64,000 nucleotides of DNA, taken from assembly GCA_023055355.1 (NCBI GenBank), contig JALJCS010000001.1, positions 46,939,381 to 47,003,380 on the forward strand. Reading direction: 5' to 3'. Of the stretch, positions 28,301 to 41,279 are shown one piece after another (position 1 is the stretch's first letter; the number at the start of each line of letters is the position of its first letter). This DNA comes from Agelaius tricolor. Its lineage: Eukaryota > Chordata > Aves > Passeriformes > Icteridae. The position numbers and the translations under genes were made by a program. The notes under the pieces are model-generated. The model worked only from the letters and a program-made list of their open reading frames with translations, did no database searches and was not told the DNA's origin.

Positions 28301-31300
28301 TGTGTTAAGGATGTCTGAGATCAAAGTTTTTAACAAAACTAACAAGAAATCTTGTCACAAATGAAAAAAAAATCTCTTTGCAGTGAAGAAAATCTTTATA
28401 AGAATTTGGTCATAAATCTAAAGCCCTAAGTACACAGACTCTAAAGTAAAGATATGTTCATAATTTCTGGTTTAAATATACTGAGAAGAAATGTAGTGCC
28501 AAAACTAGGATGAAATGTTTTTGTTGTTGGTATCTGCTATTTTTCTATGAAGAACCACAGTTAAAAATACAATTATACACTGTAATGACACATTTCTAGT
28601 ACTGGTGGGAAGGCAAGTAGGAGTGAAGGGGCAGCAAAACTTACCAGGTGCTGAGCATTTTGTCTGTGGGCATGCTAATAAAGGAAAGCTTTTATTCCTA
28701 ACATTTTTAAAGGATGAATATATTTTGCTTAAAATTATTTATTACTGCATTATTCTACTTTGATCAAGTTTCACATATAAAGCACAATCTAGGCTTTACC
28801 TGGGCACCCAGTACATTTCCTATTTAGTTTCCAAATATAGCTGTGCTAGTGTTTACATACAAGAGTACTATCAGCAGTTAGAGATAATTCCTATAAATAA
28901 ACTGTTTTCTTTTGTGAAGCCAGTATGAACTCAATAAAACTTTGTATTGACTTGCTGCACTCAGTAATATCTGTATTCCAAAGTCATTTACAACACAGAG
29001 CATAGTTTATAAAGTTCTCATTAATGCAGTAGTTTTATTGATGAAAGTGGATTTTACTAGCTGTCTTCAGTATTGCCTTGCTTTATTTTTAAAGATAAGC
29101 TGTATGAAATAGTACTGATATGACTGGAGTTTCAGAATTGCCTTTTAGTTTCTTTTATTGATCATCCTTTACTTACTTCATTGAACTTGCAAAGGTTATT
29201 TAAATAACTCCTCTCAAAATATGAACCCTCAAAACCTCGTAATTAAAATTAGTCTGTGGTCTAAACCTTTGTCTCCACAGACTAATCGAAGTATAACTCA
29301 GGGTAAGAACACCTGGTGTTATTGGATTGTTCCAGCAGCTTGTTTCCAGACCCTGACTCATATCTCTGATGTAGGTCCTATCCATGCAATCTGGATTTCT
29401 CCTATTCCCAGGAGACAAGAGAGCTGCATTTCCCAGGATTCCTGCTGTTTATGTGTGACTGTGATGCTTGAGGGCTGTGGTTGGACTGGGCTGATGCAAA
29501 AGCAGAGCTCTCTGGAATCTCCTGCTGACTGCTCAGCTGATGTGTTCCCCTGAGAGCAGGGGAGCAGTGACACACCCCCCACACCTCTGTGACACTTCCA
29601 TTCACACTCTTTCACTTCACCTGAGGAAGATGAAAAGTGTCTCTGCCTTTCTGAGCTGACATCTTCACCTCTCACTCTCTCCTCGTTATTAAGCTGTGAC
29701 AGAGACAGGTTTTCAATAACTCCTTACTTCCACCAGTCAAATAAAATTATATAGCTTCTCTGATTGCACTCCTGAGGTTTTCACAGCAATTTCAGCTCCA
29801 GCTGAGAGAAAAGAACAGACTCAGAATTAAAAATTTGAGGAAGTGTGGGATTAAGAAATTATTAAGCACTGATCTTCATCAGTGGATATACTCCAAAATG
29901 ATGTCCCTACTCCTAGTACAGAAGTGGTTGAGCTCTCATTGTCATCATTGTTCAGCTCTTATTTCAGTTGATCTTCATGTCTCAGCCTGGCTGTCCTATA
30001 GCACAGGCTGCATCTGTAGATTTCAAAGCCACAGGATTTTTTTTTTTTATGCTGGATATAGTCTAAGTGTTCATTGGGGGGAACAATTATTCAAATTACT
30101 GTTATTAGTACTTTTTTGCATGAATGCAAGCAAACCATAATTGACTAAAAAAAGCCCTAAAGGAATAAAAGTATTTTTCATCAGAAATGAAAACTGACAG
30201 GCTCCTACAAGCACAAAAGGGCACAAAAAATTGATTCCTCTCAAAAGTTGTTGTAAACCTTTTTTATTGTAGGTAAGAGACCTTCAGAAGATGAAAACTT
30301 AAAAACCTATGATCACATTTTTATTAAATTTCAGTTGTGAATGTCGTGAAGTAAGAATTTTCCTTAAAGTTATTCCTGATACAAATAACATTTAATCTGG
30401 CAAGGTAAACATGTTCTCAGAGTCTATAATAGCAGAGAACAAGTCTTTAATTCCTCTAGTATTGGATTCTTCAATTGCAAAATATTTAGGTGACAAATAT
30501 GTCTTTCTCTCAAAATAAAATTAAAAACTATACATTTTTCTACACTTGAAAATACTTTAGACAGCTAAAACTCATTGGACTCTCTAGTCCATCCCTTTGC
30601 TAATGAGTTTCTTTCTTATAGTACTTCTCACTTGCCAGTTTAGTCTGTTTGAGTTGTTTGCCATTTTGGCATTTTAAGACCTTTCTCTGGAACTTCAAAT
30701 GTAACCTAAAAACTAATAGTTCGATAGTTCTTCAATAGCTAGATGTCATTGTATAACCCCCAGCTGAAACCAGGACACCAGAAAATAATCTTCACTTTGC
30801 TCAGATATAATTGAGTACCCTCCTTATAACACTAAATAAAATCCTGCCTTCCTTGGAGCTGCACTGTTGGGGGTTTTGCCCCTGCTGTCAGCCTCTTCAT
30901 TATTTTTGAGACACTTGTGCTTCATTGCTGTGAATAATTTCTTTTTGAACATGTTGACACAACCTGTGAGAATATGTTTCACTTATTCTGTTACAATTTC
31001 CAAAATTACTTGGTGCCCTTCTACACTTTAAATATTTCTCCCGTTCTTCTCATTTTGTTTAAACAATGTTTCATCACTCTCTTCCCATAACTCAAGGACT
31101 TCTACTCCTCAAACTTTTCTATTTTCTTTTTTTAATTTAATCTTTAGTTATTTTGTAAGTATCTTGTACAGATTAAGTTGGCTGGAACAAAACTTTCAAT
31201 TACGCTGTGGTAAGACCAGATGTATCTTGCAGCCTTTCAGTCTTCTCAGTATGAAGTATCATAGAAATTCACATAAGGCTGTGGGTCCTGAAGATGTCTA

Positions 31301-33768
31301 AGGAAAACTGAAATTAATGTATAACTGAAAGGTAAAATCTTGTTTTGATTAAAAATAAGTCATGTAATTTTTCTTTCTTTTGTTCATATGTCAAAACTTC
31401 AGAACCTCGAAAAAGCTTTCTCCCTTAACTGCAATATGTTTTATTACTACTGCTGAAGTAGAGTGAGGCAAATAGCTCCCATGTTGGCTTAAAGTGTTAA
31501 GGGTATCAGGTTCTGCAGAATCAATTTGAAATTCTTACCTTGAAGTCTATTCCTTCTTGAGATGTTTTGAGTTCACCTGTTAAAAAATTACTAAAATAAG
31601 AATAATTTAAATAAAAAGAAATACATCAAAAGTTGATGTTTTCCCAAAGTATTTTTTTGTTATTCCTCCAAATTCCAGGATAAATATTATGAATTACCAA
31701 GTTAATTTGGATAGTTAATATTTTAAATTAATATGACTATTAAGTATAGAAAAGTTGTAAAAAATAATTTCTCAGAAGAAAGATGGTTTTAATTCTCTCA
31801 TTTCGCACTAATTTTCTTTTTATATATACTCTGATTCTGTAGTCTCAGATTTGTAACTGATATTCTATTATGGAAGTCAAAGTCAATAGCATAGACAATT
31901 TTTTTTCACATTGGTAATTGCACAGATATTTGTGTAGTATTTTTTTCTGATCAGGACCAGTGGGTTTTCCAAAAGATGCTACTGGGAAGCATTTTGTTAG
32001 TGCAGAGGGCCTATCCATTGTTCCTGCACTGATATAGTAAAGAAGTTAATGCAGTATCCATTAGCAATGACTGAGTATCCATTTTCTTTCCATTATTTTA
32101 GCCCTTGCCCACAATTTACTTGTTGCCTGGCATTTAGGATTCTGATTCATTAACAAATAGGAGAAAAGAACCTTAATATTTCTAGTCAAATAGTTTTTCT
32201 AATGAAATTCAGTTCCAAACATCTGTCAAAGTAGTTTTGTTACAAGTATGTATGTTTTATATATGAAATATGCAGAAATACTTTTTTGATATGAAGAGTT
32301 TTCTAACTCAAATACTTAACATCTGGGGTCGTATTCTGACTTATTGGAAACCTAGAAGACAATATTTTTTTCAATTTTTCAGGTAGATTTTACTCTATAG
32401 GTGGTAACTTGATTCATTTTCATCTGGACTCAGTATGCCCTGGAATTTTCTTGCCTCTGAATATTGAGGCAGCTGCACTAGCCAGAAAACAAAAATGGAA
32501 CTAGCAAACACTGCATGGCTTTATTGTCTGTGATACAGATGCAGCATACTGAAAGCCATTGCAGTCCACTGAAGATGGGCCAGCATGTCAGAAATTCCTT
32601 CAGGAAGAGAAAGTTCACATTTCACTGATTTCTGGTTGTTTAATTAATACTGCTTGCTACAAAATTAATTTGCAGGCAAAAATAAGTCATATATGCTGCT
32701 GTAATAGAAATATAAAGTATGTGTTGATTGAACTTTGTCCTAGAATTTTGTAAAGTTTCAGTAACCATTTTAACTCCCAACCAACCATTGCACATACCTG
32801 TACATTGCCGTCTGACATTTGTTGTTATCAGGAAAAAAACAGCCAAACCTGCTACATATGGCTGGTTCCATTTCGTGCCAGGGAATCCTATGTGCAGCCC
32901 TGCATGTCTGGAAAAGATCTAAGAAGCTTCAGGGATTCTGCTGAAGTGCCCTTGGGGATCTCAGAGGGACATACAGAAGCAGAGGAAAAAGTAAATGAGA
33001 AATTGGCAGTAAACCAAAAGGAGTGTTCAAATGAAGGGGACTGACCACCCTCAGGACTTCTGTTGGAGCTTGGTTTATATGTTCATTTCCAGTTAACATC
33101 CTTATCATTTGGCACTCTCTAAAAGGAACAGGAATCTCCTAGCCTATGTGTACAGGATCTCCATTACCACCCAGAAAATCCTCATCAGCTCAGTTAGCAT
33201 CCATGAAAGAAATCTACCCCAGCCTAATTTCTAAATTTATTCAAAATCCTAGGTATTTGGGGATTACAGGTTCTGCTTAGTATGCTACAGCTGATGCAAG
33301 AAAATTAGGCACCTTGGGCAACTGCAATCCTAAGTGTGAAGCACCAATTTGGGGATGCAAATTGCTTCTTCCTCAGAGTTGCTGAAATCTTACTCAAGGT
33401 TGTGTTATTGCTAATCTTGTACAGGTATTCAACACAGGAAGGACAGAAACTGCAAAAAGCTGCTGTCTCCCTGTTTGTGCAGAGATACAGTTCCAGCTGC
33501 TGCTCTCCCTGAGTGAGATGTGTGTGATACTAGTGCAGAGAGGTACCAGTCTCCTGGAAAGTAGCAAGTTGGGCAAAGCCTGTTGTTTCTCAGCAGGCAG
33601 TGTACCTCTTGTGCCAGAGAGCCAGTAAGAAATCTCAGTGCAGCCTGCTCCTCAGGAGGAGAGAAAGCCAACTGTGTGCTACAGGCAAGCACTCATGCTA
33701 TAGAGAATTTATTCCTCTCATTTAAGCACACAGAAAATGAAGGAATGCTGCAGTAGAACTCAATAAAA
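19384..33768. other. Non-coding stretch, no gene seen
   Basis: More than 14 kb of AT-rich DNA. A GC-richer patch at about 25800-26220 contains a small hairpin (GCCTCC/GGAGGC at 25857-25871). A 121-codon minus-strand frame (26628-26993) and a 110-codon plus-strand frame (29221-29553) are the longest open frames. Neither resembles a known family and both are overlapped by frames on the opposite strand. No interspersed repeat or RNA gene was recognised. Confidence 0.5.
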
Positions 33769-33896
33769 GATATAGATAGGTGTAGATATAGATATGAATG
33801 ATAAAGATATAGATTAGATATATAGATACAGATATAGATTATATATAAATAAATATAGATATAGATATAAATGATATAGATATAGAAATAGATGAT
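33769..33896 (+). repeat. Degenerate GATA/TAGATA simple repeat
   Basis: About 130 bases of imperfect TAGATA, GATATA and AAATAGAT units leading into the pure GATA array. It looks like an older, eroded part of the same microsatellite. Confidence 0.85.

Positions 33897-33943
<47 letters not shown>
33897..33943 (+). repeat. (ATAG)n tetranucleotide microsatellite
   Basis: About eleven uninterrupted ATAG units plus ATA. A pure tetranucleotide tract of this length is expected to vary between individuals. The 87-codon minus-strand frame covering this block (33693-33956), rich in I, Y, S and L, is only a translation of the repeat. Confidence 0.95.
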
Positions 33944-36900
33944 TAGTGTTGCTCACAGCATGGTTGTAGTGGGATGGCTACATGTAGTGGATCTTTGGAT
34001 TCTTTGATTGGTCTTCTTAGTTATTTCTTATTTCTCTTGTCTCTTACATAAAATGACTGTGAAAAAAGCAAAATCTGGTGTGTATAAATAGTACAGGAAA
34101 ACTGGGGGAGCCATAAGAAAAGTTGATAACCATTCTGTTCTTGTTTCATGAATATCCCATAATCCCTGAGAAAACATTCTAATAGAAAGGTATATGTGTG
34201 TTTGCTCACACATATATTCTCACATGTATATCTTCACTCATAACTGCATTGCACAACTTTGATAAACCTGTCTCTGATAATTGTTGTTAGAAGAAGTTAA
34301 AGATGTGGTCTGAGAGAAAAGAGACAATCTTGCCAGCAGTCTCTGTAAATACACACATGCATTTTAGTGACATTAGTAGTAATAACTCCTATAATCAATA
34401 TATGAAGCTGTCCTCTCTTCCTTCCTGTTACGATGCACTTTCAACTTTCCAAAACCTCTTCATTTCAGTAAGCTAGACTGTATGTGTTTGTATAAATGCA
34501 AAAATGCACAATATATTAATCCCTGGCAAAAATCAAAGTAGTGATCTGTTTGGTACATGATTGCTGCTAGACTGGAAAAGTGAAAGATGATGTTTGGCCA
34601 GATACCACTGTAGGGCTGCCTTGCAGTAGTGGGGTAACAGGAATATGTCACTCTGAGGAAAAGGTTTCCTCCTGGATGTAAAGCAGAGCTCTAACACCAT
34701 GAGGTATAGAGCTGGCAAGGTTGCCAAGTACAGATGATCTGGTAATTCAAGGACCTGGGCTATTGCCCTTGATAGGAAATGTGTTCTGTCAGAAAGAAAA
34801 AAAATCCCTTCTGCAATATTTGCAGCATTAATTTTCTTTAAAAGGTTAGCCATCTAATGCTTTGCTTTATTGAAAAACATGATCCATGACTTCTGTTGTG
34901 GTACTTGTTATAACTCTGCTAGATTCTATATTAAGATTTTCAATCCATATGAAACTATATTTTATGTTTGCTTGGACAGAGTAGTTTGAGATGTTTAGAG
35001 ATAATAAAAAATTCAAGACAAATTAGCAATTCTTTGAGAGTTGAGGAAATGAAAAATTAATTATATAGACTCAGTGGTTTTGTAAATAATTAGCTATAGT
35101 CTTGACAATTAAATACATTTGTTGTTTTTTTTTTTCTACCTGAATAGAGCAACTGAGGCACAAAGCAGTTAAAAGCCAAGATCATAAAGTTTACATGTCT
35201 GCATTTTGACATTCACCTTGAGCCATTTTTAATCTTCTGTACTTTCCATACACACAAGTCAATAGCTTAGGGTGAAAAGCTTTGCTAGCACCATTGGAAA
35301 TTATATCATGAGAAACTTAGCTTCAAAGTCATATAGTCACTGTAAGAACTAGCAAAAAACTTTTACTACTAAGCCAAATGTTTGACCTGGCTCTCATCAG
35401 GTCTGACCCACGTCAGATGGGAGCACTACCTTCTCAAAAGGCTGTGTGGCAGAATCCCCGTGTTGGAGGATTTGGGAGTTTAGCCCTAAAATTATCACCT
35501 ACCCTCTTTTTCCTTAGAAGTTGATGAAATGATCCCCCAAAACCCTGGGACTTTGGAAAAACCTCAGCTCCATCTAGTTTGCTGAAGTTTGAAAGTTTTG
35601 GTTTTAACTATAATTGTCCAAATGAGAATGATATGAGTGAGTATGAGATGTAGTTATGGGACAACACTTGAATGCCATATACCAGATGTTTCTAAAAACA
35701 TAGCAGTGTAATTAGCATAACCTCATGTCTGATTCTGCCACTGGACAGTATTCCCATATTGTCTCTAGTGGTTTTCTTCTGTGCATCAAGACAGAGATTT
35801 ATGTCACATCTTTGGAGCATTGATGCTTTAATTCCTTTGGTGGCAGTTTTTCTGATTCTTCAGGTGGATGAAAAAAGGGGGCTATTGGTCCAAATTTTCA
35901 CTTTGGGCATGGATGTATTTTAGAGAACCAAGGGAAACACACTCTCTTGTAACTCAGTCTGTTCTCCTGAATCTCCTATGGGCCTTTTAGGTCAGTACTG
36001 CAGTAGTGCTTGATGGAAACAAAATCTGATGTTTGATACAAGCCTTTTAAAACAGAGATATAAAAAAACTCTACTTTGAACAATTTCTAATAAGATCATG
36101 CCTGCACCTCACCAGAGGAAGAAATAACTTCACATTTATAAGCCTTACAAAGAGAGCTAGTCAGAAAGCCTCAGGTAAGGAAATTTCCTCTGCTAAAGGC
36201 ATTATTCAGGAAATGGAAGACTTTCTCTGGAATCTAGCAATTCTATTTACATCTTTTGGATGTAAAAGGGTGTAAATGCATTATGAAGACAAATGATTAA
36301 TTGACTTCTGATATTTTTAAATTTAAATATTTAAAACACGTGATGATATTGTGAAAGTAAAATCTTTTGACACTAAAATAGTTTTACTACATTGTCGATA
36401 CAAAAACCTGCTTGGATTCCAAATAAAATAAAATTTTAAAAAGTCCCAAACCTGTCTGAATTTGCCTTTCCATTCCAAGAAAAAAATGAAGAAAAAGGCA
36501 CATTTCTTCTGAGCAAAAAGGAATTTTCACATGCCCAGTTTTATTCATGGCTTATCCTGAGCTGTTCCAAACATTCTGTTGGATTAGTATTTTTAAAGGT
36601 TTCTCTGCTCAAAGTCACAGGGTTTTTTACCATTTTTACACTGATAAATCCATATAATTTTTCCAGTTTCATTAAGAATACCAGGAAAAACTCTGCACTT
36701 GGAAAGCTGTTTCTCAAACTATAGTTTTAGAAGTCCAGGTGCACTTTACCCTCCCTTTGCTTGAAGGCATGCATTAATTATTGCCTCAGGAATGCCTAGA
36801 AACCAAATTTAGTTTCACTGAACTAAGAAAATTACAACTATCTTTAGATGTAGCCAGTATTTTTCCATAGTTCATAGAGCACTGTTTTGAAGCTCTGTCA

Positions 36901-39900
36901 TCAATCACAAAATTATATTTAAATTAGATTGTAGAATTCAAAAGCTTCAGTAGAAATAGGTAATACACAGTCAGAGAGAAATATGTTTTCCATGCTGTGA
37001 TCTGGAAGCAGCTGGACTTCCTGTAAGTTCAGGGCATTTATTTCATTGGAGACATCAATTGCATTAGAGATGTCAGACCAATACCTTTCAGATAAACTAC
37101 TAAAATTATGAGGAGAGGTTTTCACAGAATTTGAGAAAGCGGTTATTGATTTGCTATGATTTGTTGAATTCTCAGTATGGAATTACCGTATCTGGTTAAC
37201 CATGCAATGGCTGAGGAGATCAAGGGACCCCCACCAGGATTTGTGCAGTGTGTGTGTAAGAAGCAGCTGTGCTTGGTTCAGGAGATCTCCTTCCATTTGT
37301 TGTTTTAAGGAAAGTGCCATCACATTGTCAGGAGAGGATGTGGCACAGTGGAATGGCTCCTTAACATGTAAGTGTTGGCTGGACATTCACAGAGGCTGAT
37401 GCTGAAAGGGCAAAGTGATCCATCCACAGACCATATTTGTTGTCAGGGCTGGTAAATGCTCAGAGTTTGGTCCTCAACAAGAAGAATTAACTTTTTCAAT
37501 TCTTTGCTTGACAACTATGTTTTCCTTGTAGTATGCTTCTCTAGTCCTTAACGAACTACAGGAGGTTAAAGGATTAAAGCCCCAAAATAATAGCAGCAAA
37601 AACCTACCACACACAATCCTAAAAACCAAATAAGTATCTATTGAATGAGATTAGGATCAGTTATGCCACAGGCTGGTGGAAATGTGCTAGGTTAGGAGTG
37701 GAGCTCATCATGGGGTTTTTTACTGTTTGAGTTTGGGGGATAGAGTGTTAATTTAGTCAGAGAAATAATCAATATGTTGCACTTACTGTTGGGAGCTTTA
37801 TATAATAAATTTGCAGCATTTCATAAAGCACTCAGATGAATGTCACTTGTAGAAAATAGCTTCAGCAGAATTTATTTCCTTGAATCTTAAAAGCACCTGC
37901 ATAAAAACAGCACATGAATCAGATTATATTTTGGGGTTTTTTTAAATTGCATAGCATTCTATTCAGGTTGTTTATTTTTCAGGCTTATCAGTCATGACTA
38001 GGTGTGTGGTCTCTACTGGTAACATGCTCTCTCCTGATAAAGTAGACTTAGGCACATTAAATCCATAGTAGATTTAACCTGATTTAAGAACATGCATGCA
38101 TGAAGAACACAGGCCAGCACAGGGGGTTTTTGTAGGGCTGAGCTGCACAGCACTGAGGAGCTAAGGGTTTCCCAGTGATCCAGGTGTTTCCCCACACTCG
38201 TGTCACCCATCTAATACCTGACTCTGACACATAGTTCAGAATTAAACCATCTCTGTTTTTCCAGTGGTGAATTGCTACAGAATTAATTGTCCTCATCATT
38301 CTCTGATGGCAAAAAAAAAAAAAATCTAGTGGATATATGCTACCAGTTCTTTTAATGTAAAAGCAAAAAAGTTGTTGTGTATTTCCAACATTTGCTCAGA
38401 TCTTGGCTTACCTATAATATCAATTATCATCCAAGCATATAGAAAGTATACAGATAATTTTCTTTCTGCGTAGTAAAAATATGGAAAATACAGAAAACCA
38501 TTTTGGTACTTTATATGTTTTATGCAATTTTAATTCAGTTTAGTAATTAATTTTTTAGAATCCATTCTATAAGCTGCAGGTCTAAACTTGTAGGGAAACA
38601 AAGACCTTTTTACAGACATACATATTCGGAAGTTGCTTCTTCCTCTTGAGAGCATTTTGAGGGAAAACATAAATGCTGTTCATCATTTACTATCATCCAG
38701 ACTTAATACTGTTTTTTCAGAAAACAAATACTTGAAAAAGAATCCTTCTTCACTCTTTTATACTTTCTGAACTTATTTTCCTCTATGAGTTATTAGAATG
38801 CATCATAAATAAGAACAGTAGGGCTTTATTCCCATTTTGTGTGGATGAAAGTGAACTGAATGAAAAATAAGAGCTCAATAAAAATTTTTAGAAAAGTCAT
38901 ATTAGCACAGACAAAAAGAAACTCTGACATTTGGGTATATTTAGAACAGGTTCAGGTGAAGATCTTATGGCAAACAGAAGAATAAAATAACGAAAAAGAA
39001 ATCAGGACTGTTTGTTATCTAAAAGGCTATATCAAAGTCTATTAAGAGCACGATAGTGCACAGCAGCCTGGAAGTGAGGAACATGAGTGGTCTAGCAGAA
39101 GCCTTGTAAGGACAGAAAGGTCACTCAGAGAAGCTTTTGGGCGCATGGAACAGGCTGCTTCCAGAACCAGGGTGAGTCTCCCATGCAACTCCCCTGGAGG
39201 TTAAGTTTCAGGCTTCATTGGTTAGCACAAGACAAATACACAGAGGGAAACCTGCAAAGTCCAGTTTAAAAAGTGCAGATTTATTAATCCAGTTGATGGC
39301 AATCCTCTGCAATGCTGAATGATCTGAATTTCCCCTCTTTACTAGACTTTCTTGCACTATGTCCACTCCTGAAGATGAGCAAAGGGAGCAGAGTCAGGGT
39401 CCTGTTGAGTGGCTGTCCTAATTAGGTGCAATAACAAGACCTGGGAAAAGTATCATTATTCCACTTGGGTTTCTCAAATCAAATGCCATTTAGACATGCA
39501 AACTAGGGTTTGATATTTACCTGGCTTTAAGGAAAAGGTCAAATTAAATAGCTATTAGCTGTTTCCTATTAGCTTTAAGGACTTTTCTTCCAAAGGCATG
39601 CATATGTCTTGCAGAATAATTCAGCTGGGACTTGGACATAGTGATTAGGTACATAAATGGATTTTATACCCATTTATAAAAATAAGGGATTAAAGTGATT
39701 TACAGAGTGGCACACCAGTGTCTCCTTTTGAGAATGGAGCTGAGTGTAACCTGTTGACTTCTCTAACCATGTGATTATTCATGCACAAGGACTCTATGCT
39801 TAAGTATATACAGGGGAAGATCTTTGAATGGGTCCTTTTACTGGAAAGTATTGTTTATGGACTGGTTTTTACAACATCAAGAAAACAAAAATGTTGGCTG

Positions 39901-41182
39901 TTCAGAAAATTCTTTATATGGTAGAAGAAAAAAAAAGTATCTTTCTAAAGAAAGAAAAACCTCATTGCCATCCACTTTTAATATACAGTTCTTAGAGAAT
40001 TAAGTTTTCTGAATTTGCTTGCATTTCACTTCTATCAATTCAAGTATACACTGCAGTGAAATTATTTAATGGCAAAATCTGCCTTGAAGTAACATTCTAA
40101 TAGAGAAATTAATCTTTTATAACTTCCTGATTTTGCAAAAAGACATTCCTATTTAATACTGATGTAGATTTTTTGAAAAACAGTTATGAGTTATGTTATA
40201 TTGATGTGTATCAGACTGTGGAAGGAAAAAGTACATGATGCAGCCAGCAAAATGAATGAGAAATATATATATATGTGTATATATATAGTAAAGTGAAAGC
40301 CCTGTGAATTCCTTCCTGAACAGCTACTAAATGAGGCATCCCAAACTCCTGCCCAGTGTTCCTGTGTATCAGTTATCTCCAAATACTTTGTTAGCAATGT
40401 TGTTTTTCTCTCCACTTATGTGTTTGGGTTATGACTGGTGCTCCCTGCCTTTGACTAGGCCAGAGGAAGGCACTGTAAGTGTAATCATCTGTGATTTATT
40501 TAGTCAGGTAAACACAGCTTCCAGATTTGATCTCTTGTTCTTCTGATTGGCTTGATTTCTGGACAGATGATTCAGTGAATAAATGAAAAAGCCTAGCAAA
40601 TACTGGCAGTCTCAAGCGAACTCTGAGCTGCTGTGTTGTGGGGGCTGTCAGTGGGAAGTTACATTGGGATTTTCCTGCACAGGATCCCAACCCAGCAGTG
40701 CACCTGGAAGAACTGCAGCCAGTGGAAAGCACAGTAGAGTCAGCACTTGGGAGCCAGGCACTCAGGTCACAAAACTGAGACCCTGCTGCACTGGCTCCCC
40801 ATACCTGGGGGGTTTTTTTGGCACACACAGAATAAAATCCCAGCCTTTCATCTCCTTGGGGTAAGGAGAGCTTGCAAATGAGGCAGTAGCCCTAGAGGTT
40901 TTGTGTGCTGTCTCTGAACATGAGCTCCCTGTAAGCCACATCCCCATCATTCCTTAAAACTCTCATGTACTGGAGACTGTAATATGGCTGGAGACGTAAA
41001 TGTCTTCCATTTCCCTCTTCTGATACAAGTATTTCTCTTTCTTCTTCCATTTCTTCTTGGGCCCCCCATTTCCAGATGACCTTCTCATTGCCAGCAAATC
41101 TGCATATTCATGGCTCCAGTTCACCTTCTTCTAATGGCCAAATTTTTTAGTCCTAAGTAATAGTAAGGCTTGATTATACTGG
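33944..41182. other. Non-coding stretch, no gene seen
   Basis: AT-rich DNA with short chance frames. It includes an A14 run at 38311-38324, a possible CR1 scrap at 39117-39210 and a short TA-rich run near 40263-40288. A 110-codon minus frame and 93-codon plus frame overlap each other at 40496-40864, where GC is a little higher. Neither looks like a known protein. Confidence 0.5.
39117..39210 (+). mobile_element. Possible CR1 LINE remnant
   Basis: The stretch GGAACAGGCTGCTTCC, then GGGTGAGTCTCC, then CCCCTGGAGGTTAAG recalls the CR1 segment 'GGAACAGGCTGCCCAGG ... GTGGAGTC ... CCCTGGAGGTGTT'. The copy is short and lacks the CR1 tail, so the call rests on this single block. It could be chance or a very old insertion. 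Confidence 0.35.
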
Positions 41183-41201
41183 TTTCCTTCCTTCCTTCCT
41201 T

Positions 41202-41257
<56 letters not shown>

Positions 41258-41279
41258 TTCTTTCTTTCTTTCTTTCCTT
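41183..41279 (+). repeat. (CCTT)n/(CTTT)n polypyrimidine microsatellite
   Basis: About four CCTT-type units (41185-41201) run into a (CTTT)n tract (41207-41276) with one interruption near 41256. The strand is all pyrimidine for nearly 100 bases except for single A bases near its start. The minus-strand frame rich in K, E and R over this block is a repeat translation and not a gene. Confidence 0.95.

Noticed and set aside
33693..33956. Minus-strand frame rich in YLSI repeats
   Set aside because: It is a translation of the GATA microsatellite.
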